64,000 nt of DNA from Gerris lacustris (lineage: Eukaryota; Arthropoda; Insecta; Hemiptera; Gerridae), in the NCBI GenBank assembly GCA_951217055.1, contig OX578279.1, forward strand, positions 40,883,610 through 40,947,609, given 5' to 3'. The notes below the pieces were generated by a model. It saw only the letters and a program-made list of their open reading frames with translations. It did no database searches and was not told the origin of the DNA. Numbering within the stretch: the stretch's first letter is position 1; each line of letters begins with the position of its first letter. Shown here piece after piece: positions 32,450-44,601 of the stretch. Both the position numbers and the translations under genes were made by a program.

Positions 32450-33060
32450 ACTTTTCCTCACTACACATGGTAGGAAAAGTATTGTTTTCACCCACATTTT
32501 TTTTTTTTTTTGGTGATTTCAACGGAATTATCCGTTTTAGGTGTGTTTAAGACCTTCTGAGTGATTTTCAGCATGACGTCTGTGTGTATGTTATCATCGT
32601 AGCGCCCAAGGTATTTAACCTAGAGAGTTGAAACTTGACAGAAAAATCAGTCCTTACCTGTAGTGGTGCAAAATAAACTTTTCCGTAAGGAAAATTTTTA
32701 AAAAATCGAAAAATGGTCTTGATCGAGTTGAAATTTGGCACGAATGTACCTCTCTGTATGACAAATTTTCATTCATTTTGATATAGGCCGCCATTTTGAA
32801 GTTATCTATTTATGAATTTTAAAACTTTGACGGTTAATATTACCGAAAGTATAAATACGTTTTTGACATATCGTTGGAACCGGAAAACATTAAGGAACAA
32901 ATATAAAAATAACCGATGAAATTCCATTAATTTGTTTAAAAGTTATAAGCAATATAATTATTTATTAGTGCGATAATTTTGATGACGTCAAAGTTTGTTT
33001 ACATACCTGTCAAAATACTGCCAAAATTCAAATAATTAAATAAATGAAGTAAAATAAATA
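32450..33060 (+). repeat. Dispersed repeat family B, copy 1
   Basis: Related in inverted orientation to part of 56440-56775. Shared blocks include 'ctagagagttgaaac', 'ccttac', 'gacgtc' and the 'aaggt..ttaa' stretch before them. Only non-coding sequence. Confidence 0.5.
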
Positions 33061-33289
33061 AAAATAATATATAAACATTATTTAAAGAGGCCACTTTAGT
33101 GGTCTCCGAAGTGAGGAAAAGTTCTGAGGTATCCCATAAACGATTTTTTTTTTCTTTTTGTTGATAGACCCTTTTTTATAATATGATTTATAAAATAATT
33201 TAATTTAATTTTTATAAAATAATTTATTTTTGAATAATTGTTTATAATATTTGTTAAAGTTGTAGCCCTAAGATGCTCACAAAAGTGAA

Positions 33290-33520
33290 GGGCGAAATAT
33301 AGCAATTTAAATGGTGAGTTTTTTATTATAAGATATAACCCTAAAAAGGCAAATCACCCTATAGCGGCTAGTACTAACATTATGAAATAATTCATGCTAA
33401 TGCCTTATGATGGGGCGATGAAAATTTCCTGAAAAATTAATTTACCTTTTCTTATTACCGATAAAGAACATTGTGACCTCCCGGGGGATCGAACCAGGGA
33501 CCTCTACTCTACTCCTTATT
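33290..33520 (-). repeat. Possible truncated tRNA-derived SINE
   Basis: On the minus strand GGTTCGATCCC (near 33490-33500) is a good pol III B box, in a context (GGTCCCTGGTTCGATCCCCC) like a tRNA T arm. No A box is visible upstream; a poly-A/T-rich stretch sits there instead, so any tRNA head is truncated. Confidence 0.3.
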
Positions 33521-33650
33521 TATATTTTTTTTTTTTACTTATATTGAGCAGTATAGGGAAATAATAAAATGTTATTTCAGAATATAATAACTTGTATATT
33601 TTACAACTTAAAAAGAAAATCTAAAAAGTACTTGATGGAAGTTCTTCCCT

Positions 33651-33651
<1 letters not shown>

Positions 33652-33692
<41 letters not shown>
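33652..33692. repeat. Poly-T run
   Basis: About 41 consecutive T. Confidence 0.9.
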
Positions 33693-33693
<1 letters not shown>

Positions 33694-35154
33694 CAAAATA
33701 ATAAACATTTGTACCTAAACCCCAATCTAAGGATAAAGTTGTTTGTATGTTTTATTGGGAAAAACACAAAAATTGTACCATCATGTGTCGATAAGGAATT
33801 ATTTTTATGACCTGAACCTCAATATAATACCAATAAAAGGAGACCTCATTTGACAAATTTCATTAAGATTTTTATTGATTTGTCACCTTCTCTCCCCTTA
33901 AAACATTGTTCCCTCCCCCTAACATTTTTGGGACTCTTCAATTATTCAATTCTACTGCCAACGTTTTGTCATAAATTAAATTTCATGAATAGAAGAATTT
34001 TGCATTTTTTAAAAGATTAAATGAAGTAAAGAGAAACAATATTTTCTACGAATTTATTAATATATAAAGAAGGCACATAAATTAGTATAGGTTATTTGCT
34101 TTATGATATTTAAGTTTTTCATTTTATATTATACTGTTAATAAAAAAAAGAGTTATTGGTAACATACCTTCCTACGTCTTCTATATATAACTTTGAACTC
34201 AAAACTTTATTTAAGTATGACATAGAGGAATACTTTAAATGCTGGAAAGCTTTTAAATCTGACGTCATATTGTTTATGTGCCAGAGTAGAAGTTCTACGT
34301 TACATCATTGTGAATTTAAATGTCTATGAATCAGAACCCCGAGGCCTCTGAGGTTTTTGTCCCCTTCTTGCTTCAGAAAGACCTTGGTTTGTTTAAGTTG
34401 ATCTTACTTCTGATTGAGTTAGGGCAAGCTGCCGTAAAGGGACATAATGGAAGCTTGCTACTTTAATTCCCTCTTCATGTAACCTTCTCTATAAACATAC
34501 TCTGACCTACAATTCTCATTCTTTTACCAACTAATAAACTAAGCATGATCTGATAAAAACATTTTATTTACATGTAATACAATATTATTTTAGTCTTGTG
34601 CTAGTTGTATCTTTATTCTATTATGTCCTTGAATAATTTATTAAATTATTGTTTTGAATGAGATTTACCTTTCATGAACCTTACAAAATTTCGAGTTCGT
34701 AAGCATTGTGATATTGACTCTCAACTAAATCATCTTATTATTATAATGTGGTAACAAACTATAATATGATAATTCTATAATTAAATTAGTTTACTCATTA
34801 ATTAAACGTTATTCAGAATTGGTAATATTGTCTAGATATGACTATGCCCTACTATTATGAATACTTCTTCAATAAGGTAATGCTTGTATATACCTATTTT
34901 ATGTTGTATAGTAATGTACCAACTCTAACTTCATTGTTAGGCGTTTATAATATTTGTAGATTTCAAAACTCAATTTTATTTCAAATAAATAGTTTTTGAT
35001 GTATCTATAAGTTAGCAATACATAATACACCATGAATATTGACCTTGTTCTTTTTTGGATTTGATTTTTGTTAAGAAGATACATCTTTTACTTTTGAAGG
35101 ATTTTTGTAATTATCTTGATCTATAAAATGTCAAGATCATTTGCTACTTCTAAT
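33693..35154. other. AT-rich DNA, no gene seen
   Basis: No gene recognised on either strand. Confidence 0.5.
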
Positions 35155-35235
35155 AAATGATTTTGCTTCTGAAATTTCCGAAGGTATCGGAAACATTGTG
35201 ATCATTCTGAAGAATGAATTTTTTTTATTTATTAT
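35155..35235 (+). repeat. Dispersed repeat family A, copy 3 (short)
   Basis: Only the 5' block remains: 'gcttctgaaa..gaaggtatcgg', 'acattgtgatcattctgaag'. Confidence 0.55.
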
Positions 35236-36949
35236 TACTTTTTAATATATATTTGTCCCCCTCGAAATGTTATGCTAGTAAAAAATGAGAATGTTATTGT
35301 TTTTGATTTAAGATGACAATAATCGTTTTGTATAATAGGAAGAAAAGTAAAATTTAGTAAATTAATTTAGATAACTTATTATATCTATTTAGATAAGTTA
35401 TATCTATTTGAAGACCTACGAATCAAAACAAATATTAATTTTATTGGAATATATATGGTTGCCTTAGCTTAGCAATAACAAATAATTTCGAGGTGTGTTC
35501 GGGACACTACTCAATCAAATAAATTATGTAATGCCTTTTGTGTTTTATTTTCCATTATTTTGGTTAAGACAGCAACTCAAGTTCTATCATATTGGATGAA
35601 TTATTAAACCTCTTTAGTTTATATTAGTTTTGACGATGAGATCCATCAACAAATAATTTATTTTTGAGTATCAGTTTTTCCGTGGAGTCTTAAAGAAAGG
35701 GTATTCAGATCCATTATTTAAATTTAGACCAGGCTACTAATTGAATAAATTTCAAAAATTGTATTATTTTTTCTTTTTCTTAAATATGTTGCAAAATTTT
35801 ACTATAATTCCTTAAAAATCCTCTCTTTGTTTTAAATTAAATGATTGACCTATTCAAGCATTATGTAGCAAGACATTCTTATTAAATTGAAAGATTATTG
35901 GCACAAATTGCTGCTATTATAACTTTTTCTTCGGTGTGTATAGGACTGGACCTCCTTATTAAAAAAGCTCAAAAACACGTCCAAAAAATCAATTTCATAA
36001 ATCCCAAAATTATACGTTTAAACTCGATTCACTAATAACTTTGTTGCCAATCATTGAATAATTTATGAGCTGTTAAAATATTTATTAAAAGTTAGTAATT
36101 AAATTTAAATATATAATAATTATGATTTCTTTTTTTGTTACAGATTTGGCGGATAATGGCGTTTCACTTTTTCTCCTTCAAAACAAGGTACAATTATCGA
36201 TAATTACCCTAATTATATTATTTGAAATGAATTATGGCTTTATTTGATTTTTATACTTAATTATTTTAATCGGCGTATATAAACACATTTAAACGTGTTT
36301 TTTGTTGTTGTTGTAAAAACTGATGTCAAGACCAAGATTTAAGGTTTTTCTGTGGGGCTACTGTCTTGTAGGCGAAACGGAGGTCTAAACCGAGGTCTGT
36401 CAAGAAGTAAAAAAAATGTATTTAGGAGAAAAATATATATTTATAAAACTATAAAACATTCATAAAACGAATTACCTATTTGTTATGATTATTTTTAAAT
36501 ATAAATTTAATTATATGGATCCATTTTATTACACTTCAAATTTTTATTTTTAAATTGTAGCTACATATTTCACTACTCATATTTTTTTCTTTTTTTGTAA
36601 TTTATGTATAGAATCTTATAACACATTCTGATGGCAAAGATAAATTAATGAAAATAGTAATTATCTGGTCCTCTAAATTTTGATAATAAGGGATTAACAA
36701 AATTAAATACATAAATTTTCAATTTGTCAAATTCAAAAAAGGTGACACGATGGTTAAGAGGTGATGATCATTAAAAGAATAGTCGAGAGGATGATCTTAA
36801 ATGTTTTTTTCTTAGTTTCGAAATATCAAATATAAAAATAGTCTGGCACAAGCATCCTTGCATTCTATTTCCTTTACTTTATTGATTTTATGCTTTTACA
36901 ACCTATTATTGTCAAATTTATTAAATTTTTCCCCGTTTATCAAATCTGT
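35236..36949. other. AT-rich DNA; one possible isolated exon
   Basis: Nothing clearly coding. At 36129-36195 a pyrimidine tract with ttacag is followed by 45-50 bases richer in G/C and then AAGgtacaa, i.e. acceptor- and donor-like signals around a micro-exon-sized segment. This is weak evidence. Confidence 0.3.
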
Positions 36950-37275
36950 CAAAATTGTTTTGATTTTTTACAAAAATGAAAATTGATTGAGTGCAGATGA
37001 TTGAAATTAATCTGGCTGGGGCATATGCGGGCTACTTTTTTTGAAACTATTATGGGACCAACAAAGGGAGATAATTATGACCTACCATTCAATTTCATCA
37101 AAATCGGACTAGTACTTTTTAAGATTGGAAGAGGAGGGAGGGGATAGAATTAGGAGGGAGTCGTTTTTTAGGAAGAAGGTTGGTTCACAAAAATTGAGCG
37201 ACAGACAACTAACTGTCTGAACTGATTTCTTTCTTGGGGTTTTTAAAATCGGAGCATAAATAAATGTTTTCTTTT
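36950..37275 (-). repeat. Dispersed repeat family A, copy 4
   Basis: Inverted relative to copy 1: 'tgggaccaacaa', 'aattatgacctacca', 'aaaatcggactagta', 'gacagacaac', 'aaaatcggag' occur in the complementary order. Confidence 0.6.
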
Positions 37276-39189
37276 CAGAACAATCACATAGAATTATGAT
37301 GATTTTATTATGCAGTTTTTTGACATGTGAAGTCTAGCATAATATTTATAAAAGAAAAGGTTTTTTATTGATCAATATTTTGTGGTTATATCAAATATGA
37401 TGATAAAATTATGCAAGCTTGAATACCGCACACATGTTTTTAATCTAAAATAATTTACAATTGTCTAACCACAATGTAAGTACAAATTACAATCAGAAAA
37501 TCGTTTCTGTCTTTTGTGTTATTTCACATTGTAACAATTATACTTAGCCTGATAGATGTACATAGTCTTAATTATAATTAGTCTTAGTGACGACTATACA
37601 TAATCTGTTGATTTAGAAATGTCAACGAAAATTATTCTGTTTATCTAGAATTGTCAACGAAAATAGTCGAAAGACTGATATTATTGTATGATTGTAATTT
37701 AATATTCTTGTTCGACAATATTTATAGGTACATATTATGATTATATATTTCACACTTTTGGCACATCTTAATCGTTACAGTAAAATTTTATTTTTGCTGC
37801 TCGTCTTTTAATTTGTTCGTTAGCTTAATATTTAAATCGCATCTTTGATGATCTATTCTTATTTTTTTTTTTTTTGAATTTAAATTTCAAGGAAAGCGCA
37901 GGCTTTTTAAACGTCTCGTTAAATTTATGTGTTTTTATTGATTTATAAAGAAAAGTCATAATTGTTCTGGTATTTGATTTAGTAAAAATTTGCTACAGCT
38001 ATGAAACACTGCTATATTCATTTTTAGAATTAAAACCTTCAACAACTATTTATTTGTTGTTGTTTTTGCATTCTCATAAACAACCATTGTGTGCTTATAT
38101 CTTAAAATGTAACAAATTAAAAAAAAATCATCTTTACTTGTTTTATAAATTAAATTGTTATATTTATTGTTATTGCCCGTGTATATTCGTGCTTATATTC
38201 TTATGATTTGTTTAATAGTTATGAATTTATATGAATTCCAAGACTAAATTTGCCCAAGAATAAAGAAAAGTTTTAAAGTATTCTTGCATTTTCGCATTAT
38301 CTTGAAAAGTGTTGAATGTGAATATTTGTCCATATATAATTTAAATCATATAATGTTGCATCCCAAGGTGGTAGATCAAATCATATGTGGCAACTGGAGA
38401 CAACGCCAGGTATTAAATGGACTGAAGGAGATATTGTTTCAGATTTGAGATAATTTAATACTTACTGTTCTTTACTCTTATTTTGACGAAACTGTAATCA
38501 AATAGTTTTGAGGAAAGTAGAAATAAATTTGTTTTACAATTTAAATGATGATTTACTTATTTCATAATAATAATTTCTAATAAAGCTTAGTTTTTTTGTT
38601 TGGATCATTAACATTTATTAGTTTTTTTATTTGATCGTTTTCTTTATTTAAAGATAATTATTTTATAACACTTATGTTGTAAATGTGATCATGCCTGCAA
38701 TACACAACTGCCTTGCGGCTCTACCTATTCCATATATGTAATAAAACAACAACAATAATTTAGCGTATTAGTAAGAGTTGTAAATTAATATTTTTTGTCC
38801 ATCTTTCGCATGATATAAACATTCTCCTAATTCAGTCTTCTAATTTAAATAAAACGTCCAACTTTTGCAATATTTTAAAATGACCCACGGGGGTTTCCGT
38901 GATTCAATCTTAAGCTAACTAAGATTGAATATTTTATTTATTATTTTTATTTTTATTTTTTTATATTTTTTACGTGTTCTCAATTAGGAATCTATTATTT
39001 TAATATTTCGCCTGTTTTAAGTTTATATTTTTTGTTATATCTTTTTATAAATATTTCCTTAAATTACTAACAAATACTTGTTTCTGATCCAGTTATGCAA
39101 TTTTAATTTATATATATATAAAAAACTTTATATAATTAATATAATGTTTGATGGTTATCCATTTTAGAATATACGGCCGTATATTCGTT
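37276..39189. other. AT-rich DNA, no gene seen
   Basis: Nothing convincing. A 31-codon open stretch at 38356-38452 has a protein-like composition but no splice or start signals that support an exon. Confidence 0.45.
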
Positions 39190-39560
39190 TTATCGACCCA
39201 GAAGCATTATGAGCGTTCTAAAGAGTGAGATTTTTTTTTAATGTCTCCCATTTCATAAATTCCTGCACATAAATCCATTTCAGACACCAGGGAACATTTG
39301 TTGGTCTCAATCTGTTTGTCAGTCTGTCTTTCAACACGTTTATGAGCCACATATCTTAAAAATATTCTTCTGATCTTGATGAAATTAGGATAGTAGGCCC
39401 CAATTAGCTTCAGTTGGTCCCTCCTGCGCCAATTGGTTTCTCTACCTAATGCACACAAACTTTTTTTATTAAAACATATTTATAAAAGACCTCATCCGAT
39501 ATTTGAGCAATTGATGGTTTGTCGAAAGTAGCTCACAGATAGGCCCATAATAATTTCAAT
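39190..39560 (+). repeat. Dispersed repeat family A, copy 5
   Basis: Nearly full set of family A blocks: 'gcattatgagcgttctaaag', 'atgtctcccatttca', 'cagacaccagggaacat', 'gtcagtctgtct', 'gttggtcc'. The 83-codon minus frame over it is a shadow. Confidence 0.65.
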
Positions 39561-40384
39561 CGTCTCATTAAATATTGATACATTTTTATACTCTTCATGT
39601 AAAAAAAAAAAAAAACAGTAATCTTGACAGTTGTATTTTTTTTTTTTTTTTTTTTTTAAAGGGACAAATTAAAATTGTATTATTAACTAGGGGGCAGAGC
39701 CCCTGCCTTGAACCTTCACGAAATTTTACAATTTTACACATTTGTTTGTTTACAAAACTTTTTTAATAATACGAGTACTATTATTAAATGTACTATTATC
39801 TATACTATAGATAGATAAGTAAATTGTTGGTAAATATTTTTATTAAAAATATATAATATAAATTGATTCTTTGTGTGCAAATTCAATTGTATTTTTTTCT
39901 GAATAATTAAGCTTTTTTCAGAGTAAATGGACAACAGGTAATATAAACTCAAACTATAATATTTGATTGAGTCGGAAATAAATACATATACATTTTATAT
40001 GTATCCCTCATAAAATCCAAGTTGACCTTATAATATAGCGAAGCTAATACCATCTGTTGGCCAATGAAGATACTAGACGATGCATTGCTTTTAGACTCTG
40101 CCACAAGATAGTGTTCAAATCCTCAAATATTTATTTCGGTTTATTAACTTTATCTCGTCTTCTTTTTATCTTTTTCACTCCCGAGCATTACCAATTGGTA
40201 ACGTCTTTATCGAGTGTTATAATTAATTTTAATATTATCTCATTAGGACTGATGTAATAAATCCTCTTAAGTGCAGTATTAAGCTTTTCAGTTCTTTCCT
40301 TTCAACTTTTTCCAAAATAATTAGTTTATTAATTAGCTTAATTTATTCTTTATTAACATAAAGAATATATATTAGAAATATATA
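39561..40384. other. AT-rich DNA with A- and T-runs
   Basis: A-run at 39601-39615 and T-run at 39639-39657. No gene. Confidence 0.5.
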
Positions 40385-40790
40385 CATAGGGTGATCCAAA
40401 AGTTCGGAAACGGCTTAATATCTCCGGATACTCGTATATAATTGAGATATTAAGTTCCGGTTTGCGGGTATCTTTATCATTTATAAAAAACTACTTTTTT
40501 TGGTGGGTAGTAATTTTTTCTGGCATATTAGTTGCCGCCATATTGGATTTAACTTTTGAAATTTTAAATTGGAACACCCATAAAGTGATACATTTTTGGA
40601 AAGGTCTTAATAAAAGAAAACATTTGCCGCAAATTCGAGCTTTCTATGAACTCCCATACCAAAATGGCGGACACTCATAGTTATAAATTTACTCATTTCT
40701 TTTTATTTTCAATAGTTTAGTTAGATATAAAAAATCGGTCCGAGACAAATTAGACTAACTTTCTCATATAATCTCGGTCCCAGATCCCTG
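40385..40790. repeat. Dispersed repeat family C
   Basis: It ends with 'atcggtccgagacaa..agactaa.tttctc.tataatctcgg', repeated at 62391-62440 and in weaker form at 56727-56765. A 72-codon open frame at 40462-40680 is probably chance. The class is unknown. Confidence 0.5.
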
Positions 40791-41135
40791 ATGATGATTA
40801 TTATTATTATTATTATTACCCCCAGATCTACTCTATCTATCTCTAGGTTTATTTATAACTTAAACTTCTACTATTAGATGCTAATTTATATTTAAAATTT
40901 GTTGCAAATTCGACCGAGAATATTAGTGTATCTGGTCACTACATTTCTTGTATTATACCTGGCGGAAATCCATATTTCCGAAACTTCGGTAAATCTATAA
41001 CTTTAATTTTATTCTATTTGACTTATCCTCGTCGCTCAATTTCTACTTCTCAGAATACTTATTTAATTTTATATTCCTTTTTTAGACACGTAGAAGACCT
41101 ACTGCACTTGGTAATTTTCCCCTTGGTTTAGAAGA

Positions 41136-41480
41136 GTTATCGTCAAATAATGCGGAAAGTAGCATTTTGCATGCGAGCGTGGAGTTTTCACCCGAGCGAA
41201 AGCGAGGGTAGTAAAACCACACGAGTAAAGCAAAATGCAGTTTTCTCAAGAGTTGCGTACCTTACTATATCTGCAATTGTTGGATTTTAATAATAAATGC
41301 CGAAAAAAACAGTTACTTTAATTTAACAAACACCAAATTAGTTATATTAAATGTAAACAAACACGCTAATCGTGCGATAAGGTGAAGAATTCTTCTTTAT
41401 TTCCGCTCAAGTGCGGAAATAAAAATAATAATGAAACGCACATGCGCAATGAATACAACTACGAAAAGAATCAATTTATA
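41136..41480 (+). repeat. Hairpin repeat family D, copy 1
   Basis: It shares with 61110-61595 the blocks 'gcggaaagtagcattttgca', 'cacccgagcg', 'ggtaaaaccac/agtaaaaccac', 'ttgcgtacc', 'aaatgtaaacaaacacgcta' and 'gaagaattcttctt'. The start folds: GCATTTTGC with GCAAAATGC, around a loop region containing GAGCGAAAGCGAGG. The second copy is longer inside, so this is an internally deleted relative. Confidence 0.65.
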
Positions 41481-42040
41481 CACATCTATTTATATTTCGT
41501 ATCAATCGTAGATAAAATAATTGTTCAATTATTTCAGACTAAAGATATATAAATTGGTTTAAGGTTACAGGTTCATCTCACTTATTTTCATATACTTGTT
41601 TTTAAGCACTTCGATTAATGATCCGGCTACAATTTTGAACCTACTTCTTATGACCGTCTGGCATAGCTTAACCAAATAACAAAACAAAGTTTTTATAAGA
41701 TAGATTTTTGTTACCCTTGTCACTTGTCACATTTTGTGTTTTTGGGTTGTTTATTTTGGGTAAGACACACAGCTTTCCTGCACGCTTCATAAACATTGTG
41801 CTCATTATACCAAGATTTACCCTAAACGTACCACATTTGTGAATGTAAGCTCTTTGTGCTTTCTTTTGGCATGCAAAGATTTACAATTGTTTTTTTAATA
41901 TTATTAACCACGTATGTGTGTTATTTAACATTTTTACTCTAATTCTTTCTTCTGTATGCGTGCATTTGATCATGATAGTTTTTCGTAGTTACAGTTTCAT
42001 TCATTTTTATGCTTTGGCCTAAAAAAAGTCAAATTATGTT
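41481..42040. other. AT-rich DNA, no gene seen
   Basis: Ordinary AT-rich flank of the nested elements that follow. Confidence 0.5.
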
Positions 42041-42424
42041 TATTTATTGTCTTTTATGTTTTTAAAAAACTTATGTTCACACTTTTTTACTTCACTTTTT
42101 GTGTAAGGCACACATTTCCGACTGTCTAGAAAGCTGAACATTTCAAAGATTTTGTATTTCTGATGCCGATGACAATGCCATGGGTTAATATTTTCCATAC
42201 GTGTTTAATTTTTCACTCATTTTTGTATGTAGGGTAGGGCGGGGCTAGTTGAGCATAGGGGCAAGTTGGGCAATTTAAATATCTCTAAAACTACGCATGT
42301 CACAAAAATATTTCAAATGATGGAAAGATGGGGACGAAGAAGGAGAACGCATCGCGTGACCTTCAGTTGCCCTAAGACAATCGAGAAAGATGACAGACAC
42401 TTTTTTAAATTTTCTTAGTAAAAA
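42041..42424 (+). repeat. 384-bp duplication flanking the LINE, left copy
   Basis: It matches 43670-44053 at a constant offset of 1,629 with one difference seen (tttctgatg against tttccgatg). It covers 191 bp of flank plus the first 193 bp of the pogo-like element, including its left inverted repeat. Confidence 0.9.
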
Positions 42425-43669
42425 AAATCATGACTAAAGTCATGATAGTATCAAAGGGCAATCTGTCCCAAAATCGCCCCAAGTGCTACTATAATAATCA
42501 AATTCTTGAGGAAGTGACTAGTTTTAATTACCTTGGAGTATATTTTACCAAAAGAGGGTTATTCGAAGAAAATACTAAATATACAGTAGCACGCTGCAGG
42601 GCGATATCTGGTGCAGTTAAAGAAACTCTTGCTAAAGCATCCAATCGCTCCTTTAAAGCTGTCAAGCAAGTATATAACGCATCCGTGCTTGGAACTCTCT
42701 TGTATGCCTCTCCGATATGGTCTCTTCGATACCTTAAGCAATTAGAAGCTCTACAAAACTACTTCTTTAAAAATTATTTCTCGTTAAACGTCAATACCCC
42801 GCATTATATTGTGAGGCAAGAGTTCGACGTTCAACATGTCTCAATTAAAATCCTCGGTCAAGTGTTAAAGTTTATAAACAGAATACATTGCTTGGAGGAC
42901 GATAGTCTGGTGAAGCAGTGCTTTAATCGTCTAATATACTTAGATTCGGTTCAAGGTAATACTGTAAAATATAACTGGGTTTCTCAAGTAAAGCAGTTAC
43001 TAGCCACAATAGACGTCGACCCCAACTTAGTACTAACAGCACCGTTCTCTTCGACATTTATACAAAACACACAGACAGCATACGGATTAAAACTTAGACA
43101 AAAAGACTTGGACAGAATACAAACCTCATCTTACTCCAGTTTATACAGAATATTAACAAGCTGCAATAGCCCCGACTATCATTACCTAAACTCATCATTA
43201 TTTCTACCTTACTCAGTACAACGTATTCTTGCACAGGTTAGAACAGCGGGTTTCGATAGTTTAAAATTAACAATTAGAGGGATGCTCCACAAAATAAAAA
43301 CAAATGAAATCTGCCCGATATGTAATCTTGGGGAGCAAGAAAATATAGGTCATATTTTTTTACGATGCCCAATATATGAGCTCCAAAGAAAATCCTTTCT
43401 TCCAATGCACGTAGTTAGTGAGGAATGGGCAGACACGACTAATGTTTCTTCCATATTAACTTACCAAAACAAAAACAATTGTAAAAACATATTTTATTAT
43501 GTATTAAATATTCTCAAAACTAGATCTTTTATCCTGGAGGAGTAATTGTTAATCCAATTTTTGTCGTTAATGCTCTTTATTATTTCTTGGTTATTTATAA
43601 TTTGATGTAATTTGGCTACACCCCTTTGTATAAGGCTTATTTGCTTTAAATACAAATATTTTTCTATTC
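42425..43669 (+). mobile_element. 5'-truncated non-LTR retrotransposon (LINE)
   Basis: 1,245 bp containing only the last part of a LINE pol frame and a short 3' UTR ending around 'tttaaatacaaatatttttc', without a long poly-A. It is flanked by 384-bp direct duplications. 5' truncation is typical of target-primed reverse transcription; the duplication length is not. The frame is open and one mismatch separates the duplications, so the insertion is recent. Confidence 0.85.
42430..43545 (+). CDS. LINE pol C-terminal fragment
   Basis: 371 codons. The start (TKVMIVSKG, then FNYLGVYF) corresponds to the end of the reverse transcriptase fingers-palm/thumb region of LINEs; the catalytic F-DD box lies upstream and is missing. 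LYASPIWSL matches the conserved thumb stretch before the C-terminal domain. Near the end CPICNLGEQENIGHIFLRC is a CX2CX9HX4C zinc-binding motif found at the C-terminus of many I-, Jockey- and R1-type LINEs. The first ATG is simply the first Met after truncation, not a real start. It is not expected to function alone. The clade cannot be fixed by eye. Confidence 0.85.
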   Translation: MTKVMIVSKGNLSQNRPKCYYNNQILEEVTSFNYLGVYFTKRGLFEENTKYTVARCRAISGAVKETLAKASNRSFKAVKQVYNASVLGTLLYASPIWSLRYLKQLEALQNYFFKNYFSLNVNTPHYIVRQEFDVQHVSIKILGQVLKFINRIHCLEDDSLVKQCFNRLIYLDSVQGNTVKYNWVSQVKQLLATIDVDPNLVLTAPFSSTFIQNTQTAYGLKLRQKDLDRIQTSSYSSLYRILTSCNSPDYHYLNSSLFLPYSVQRILAQVRTAGFDSLKLTIRGMLHKIKTNEICPICNLGEQENIGHIFLRCPIYELQRKSFLPMHVVSEEWADTTNVSSILTYQNKNNCKNIFYYVLNILKTRSFILEE

Positions 43670-44053
43670 TATTTATTGTCTTTTATGTTTTTAAAAAACT
43701 TATGTTCACACTTTTTTACTTCACTTTTTGTGTAAGGCACACATTTCCGACTGTCTAGAAAGCTGAACATTTCAAAGATTTTGTATTTCCGATGCCGATG
43801 ACAATGCCATGGGTTAATATTTTCCATACGTGTTTAATTTTTCACTCATTTTTGTATGTAGGGTAGGGCGGGGCTAGTTGAGCATAGGGGCAAGTTGGGC
43901 AATTTAAATATCTCTAAAACTACGCATGTCACAAAAATATTTCAAATGATGGAAAGATGGGGACGAAGAAGGAGAACGCATCGCGTGACCTTCAGTTGCC
44001 CTAAGACAATCGAGAAAGATGACAGACACTTTTTTAAATTTTCTTAGTAAAAA
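43670..44053 (+). repeat. 384-bp duplication flanking the LINE, right copy
   Basis: Second copy of 42041-42424. It contains a second left inverted repeat of the pogo-like element at 43861-43884 with its TA at 43859-43860. Confidence 0.9.
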
Positions 44054-44455
44054 GTAAAAAAACCGAGGACCGCCATTTTTCTCCTAGACTCGTACTAAAA
44101 CAACCGTCTGCAATCACGTAAGTGTTTATATTTTATGTATTTATTGTACTTTTGACTATACTTAGTTATTTAGTCCTAAGTCTACCCGTTTTTTTCATAA
44201 CTTAACTTTTTTTCTATAAGTCTAGTCGGGGCTAGTTGGGCAGGCTTGCTCAACTTGCCCCACTCTTATACTACGACAAAAAGTTAAATGTTTATTTTTT
44301 ATTTTTACAAATACTAAGCAGACTCTGGCAGACGGCTAAATAGGTATGCCTTTTTATACTTTGTAATAACAATTTTTATAATAATTGTATTTATAATTTT
44401 GAAATTATTAATAAAAAAAAAAGAAAAAGTTAAATGTCTTGCATTTCATTTTAGG

Positions 44456-44601
44456 ATGCGGACATATAAACGAAAAAACGTCAAGGGGTTCTGCTACGAG
44501 TCAACAGTCAAGTGAAGCTGCAAAATCTGTGTGGCCGGGTACAAGAGCATGAACGCAGTGCAAAAGAATTTAACGTAAAACGAATGACTCTCACAAGATG
44601 A
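44456..44601 (+). pseudogene. Decayed pogo-type transposase N-terminus (psq-type helix-turn-helix)
   Basis: After an acceptor-like 'catttcattttag' the frame begins MRTYKRK, the typical start of pogo/CENP-B-like transposases. It breaks after ~19 codons, and in another frame 44560-44601 reads AKEFNVKRMTLTR, matching the recognition helix of psq-type domains. An upstream GTAAGT at about 44117-44122 could be the donor of a 5' UTR intron. The rest of the gene is gone. Confidence 0.55.

Noticed and set aside
33470..33520. Possible tRNA gene on the minus strand
   Set aside because: Only a B box is present; no A box or cloverleaf. Kept only as a weak SINE candidate.
38356..38452. Protein-like open stretch of 31 codons
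   Set aside because: Two frames are open, no splice acceptor or start precedes it, and no known motif.
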